Below are positions 5,856 through 7,084 of a stretch of DNA of 7,084 nt, piece by piece. How positions within the stretch are numbered: the first letter of the stretch is position 1; every line of letters starts with the position of its first letter. The notes below the pieces were generated by a model, which saw only the letters and a list, made by a program, of their open reading frames with translations, was not told the DNA's origin and made no database searches. The translations under genes and the position numbers were made by a program. This DNA comes from JBDKGV01 sp039798005 (GTDB lineage: Bacteria; Fibrobacterota; Fibrobacteria; UBA5070): NCBI GenBank assembly GCA_039798005.1, contig JBDKGV010000187.1:1-7084 (forward strand), given 5' to 3'.

Positions 5856-6296
5856 CTAGCGACCGCCCACGATGTACTGCTCCATGGCTTGGATCGCCAC
5901 TTCCTGCCCCGCCATCTGCTGCTTGATCAGATCACCGATGGAGACCACCCCGACGGGTCGCGCCGCATCGTCCACCACCACCAGGTAGCGCACGCGTTGC
6001 GTTCCGGTGGCCATCAAGGCCATCCCCTGCTCAAGGGTGGTGTCCTGCGCCACCTGAACGGCATCGCCCATCAAATCGCCCACCTTGGAATCCCGGGAGT
6101 TGCGATCCTGCAAGATCACCTTGCGTGCGTAATCCCGCTCGGTGAACAGGCCCGCCACGCGCGCACCATCCACCACGACCAGCGCCCCCACGTCCGCACT
6201 GGCCATCATCTCCAGCGCATGAAAAACGCTGTCCTGGCTGGAGACGCTCAAGACTCCCCGCTTGTGCCCACCCGCGACCTGTCCCATCGTAGCCAT
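5856..6296 (-). CDS. Small protein made of two CBS domains
   Basis: A 146-residue soluble protein consisting almost entirely of a tandem CBS pair (a Bateman module): CBS1 at about 12-66, containing VGALVVVD and GLFTERDYARKVIL, and CBS2 at about 75-128, containing RVRYLVVVDD and PVGVVSIGDLIK. CBS pairs bind adenine nucleotides such as AMP, ATP or SAM and act as energy or ligand sensors. The ERDYARKVIL and GVVSIGDL signatures and the length match a widespread family of stand-alone CBS proteins whose partner is usually unknown. The ATG at 6296 has an excellent ribosome binding site, AGGGAGG, six bases upstream. The frame is open further upstream to 6413, but the extra stretch does not resemble the family and contains the likely promoter. 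It appears monocistronic: a terminator for the upstream M48 gene and a candidate promoter both lie in the 184-bp gap before it. Confidence 0.9.
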   Translation of the reverse strand: MATMGQVAGGHKRGVLSVSSQDSVFHALEMMASADVGALVVVDGARVAGLFTERDYARKVILQDRNSRDSKVGDLMGDAVQVAQDTTLEQGMALMATGTQRVRYLVVVDDAARPVGVVSIGDLIKQQMAGQEVAIQAMEQYIVGGR

Positions 6297-6366
6297 GACG
6301 AACCTCCCTATGCCCAACATTGCCGACTGCGCGAAAACAGCACCTGACCAGGCACCGCATTTCAAG

Positions 6367-6395
6367 AGTCTACAGAAGTTGAGATTCGTTCGCAA
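6367..6395 (-). promoter_or_regulatory. Candidate sigma-70-type promoter for the CBS-domain gene
   Basis: On the minus strand TTGCGA (complement of 6390-6395) and TAGACT (complement of 6367-6372) are separated by exactly 17 bp, each matching four of six consensus bases. Transcription would start near 6360, giving a leader of about 60 nt that includes the AGGGAGG ribosome binding site. It lies just downstream of the M48 terminator, as expected for an independent unit. Confidence 0.4.
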
Positions 6396-6424
6396 CAACA
6401 ATCGCCATCGCACATCAGGGCAAC

Positions 6425-6450
6425 AAAAAAGGGTGACCTTCCGGCCACCC
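6425..6450 (-). terminator. Intrinsic terminator of the M48 protease gene
   Basis: On the minus strand GGGTGGCC (complement of 6443-6450) pairs with GGTCACCC (complement of 6431-6438), with one G-U wobble, around a GGAA tetraloop of the stable GNRA type. TTTTTT follows (complement of 6425-6430). It begins about 30 bp after the protease stop codon and separates that gene from the CBS gene. Confidence 0.9.
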
Positions 6451-6480
6451 TCGATCCTCGCCTGATCCGGCTTATGTCCT

Positions 6481-7084
6481 TTACTTCACCTGCGCCTTGA
6501 AGGTCGCGAAGGCGCCGCCAAAGAGGTCGTAGTTGTCGGAACGCGCCACGGACTTCGCCGCATCCGACCAAGCCAATGCCGAAAGCACAGCGCTTTCCTT
6601 CACCTGTGCCGTGACCGCATCCACACGATCCTTGCTGTCAGGGTGGGTCAAAAGCCAGTCGATTCCCGAACCGCCCATCCTCGCAAAAAAGTTCGCCACG
6701 CCCAGAGGATTCCATCCAGCGTCTCCGGCCAAGCTTGTAGCGCCCTTGTCGGCGTCGAATTCGTCATCACGGGAGTGCTTCAGATTCAGCAGGCTCTGGG
6801 CAATTTGGGACACGCTGCTGGAGTCGCCTTCCAGCATGCTCACCAAGGTCTGCAGACCATACTGCTTGGCCAACTGGTCGCGGTAATGATGATGCGTCAC
6901 GTGCGTGATCTCGTGTCCAAGCACTGCGGCCAGCTCCGACTCGTTTTCCATCGCTTTCAAGGTTCCAGTGAACACGTAGACATAGCCGCCCGGCACGGCG
7001 AAGGCATTCACCACATCGGGTCTGTCGATGAGCTGCACCTTCTGGAAGGAGTAGCCGGGCATTTCACTTGCAGGAATCGCGGCC
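6481..7084 (-). CDS. M48-family zinc metalloprotease, C-terminal part (5' end outside window)
   Basis: About 200 residues of a peptidase M48 (Ste24/HtpX/BepA-like) domain. Numbering from the methionine at 7062, the sequence shows NAFAVPGGYVYVFTG at 19-33, the zinc-binding and catalytic HEITH at 50-54, the third ligand region DDEFDADKGA (E101) at 99-108, and the conserved THPDSKDRVDAV at 139-150. All catalytic residues are present, so this part looks functional. The frame stays open from 7062 to the window edge (reading AAIPASE), and the family usually has more sequence before NAF, so the methionine at 7062 is very probably internal and the true start is off the right edge. No membrane helix is visible in this part, which favours a soluble periplasmic or lipoprotein M48 rather than HtpX, but the missing N-terminus would decide. 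Such proteases degrade or help fold envelope proteins. The gene ends at an intrinsic terminator. Confidence 0.92.
   Translation of the reverse strand, partial: AAIPASEMPGYSFQKVQLIDRPDVVNAFAVPGGYVYVFTGTLKAMENESELAAVLGHEITHVTHHHYRDQLAKQYGLQTLVSMLEGDSSSVSQIAQSLLNLKHSRDDEFDADKGATSLAGDAGWNPLGVANFFARMGGSGIDWLLTHPDSKDRVDAVTAQVKESAVLSALAWSDAAKSVARSDNYDLFGGAFATFKAQVK

Noticed and set aside
6297..6413. N-terminal extension of the CBS protein (39 extra residues to an upstream ATG)
   Set aside because: The extension does not resemble the family, overlaps a plausible promoter, and the internal ATG at 6296 has a near-perfect ribosome binding site.
1..7084. CRISPR array, tRNA/rRNA genes, insertion sequences, att sites, defence or biosynthetic cluster
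   Set aside because: No spaced repeats, cloverleaf or rRNA-like segments, transposase or integrase motifs, or terminal inverted repeats were seen; all long genes are accounted for by housekeeping or common families.

Overview
The window is a stretch of ordinary chromosomal housekeeping DNA at roughly 60% G+C or higher, with six protein-coding genes visible plus one 31-residue gene. I see no mobile element, CRISPR array, tRNA or rRNA. The best taxonomic clue is the tiny lysine/arginine-rich protein at 2393-2488. It belongs to the AURKAIP1/COX24 (bS22/mS38-like) group and closely resembles the version I recall from the Bacteroidota/FCB lineage. Together with the high G+C this fits a GC-rich FCB-type bacterium, for example a Fibrobacterota relative, but that placement is inference.

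Layout, left to right. Cytidylate kinase (cmk, minus strand, 35-697) is complete, and its last codons and stop lie in a perfect 30-bp tandem duplication at the window edge (1-60). An 88-bp gap separates it from a divergently oriented potassium channel (786-2243), in which a two-helix TVGYGD pore sits between two RCK/TrkA-N-like domains. A 149-bp leader rich in inverted repeats precedes the bS22-like gene, which ends at a strong terminator (2520-2547) whose flanking A and T tracts let it work in both directions. Converging on it is a minus-strand two-helix membrane protein with a HAMP domain and no output domain (2639-3196). A 129-bp divergent gap leads to DNA topoisomerase III (topB, 3326-5782), followed by its own terminator (5803-5838). 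Then come a minus-strand pair-of-CBS-domains protein (5856-6296) and, behind another terminator and a plausible promoter, the C-terminal part of an M48-family metalloprotease (6481-7084) that runs off the right edge.

The genes are mostly single transcription units, isolated by terminators and by changes of strand, rather than an operon. Themes are nucleotide supply (cmk), translation (bS22-like), DNA topology (topB), ion homeostasis (channel), and signalling or quality control (HAMP, CBS, M48). I find no evidence that they form one system. I did not find a convincing new multi-gene system. The points most worth a second look are the bS22-like microprotein, the double-RCK channel with a degenerate N-terminal Rossmann motif, and the tandem duplication at the left edge.
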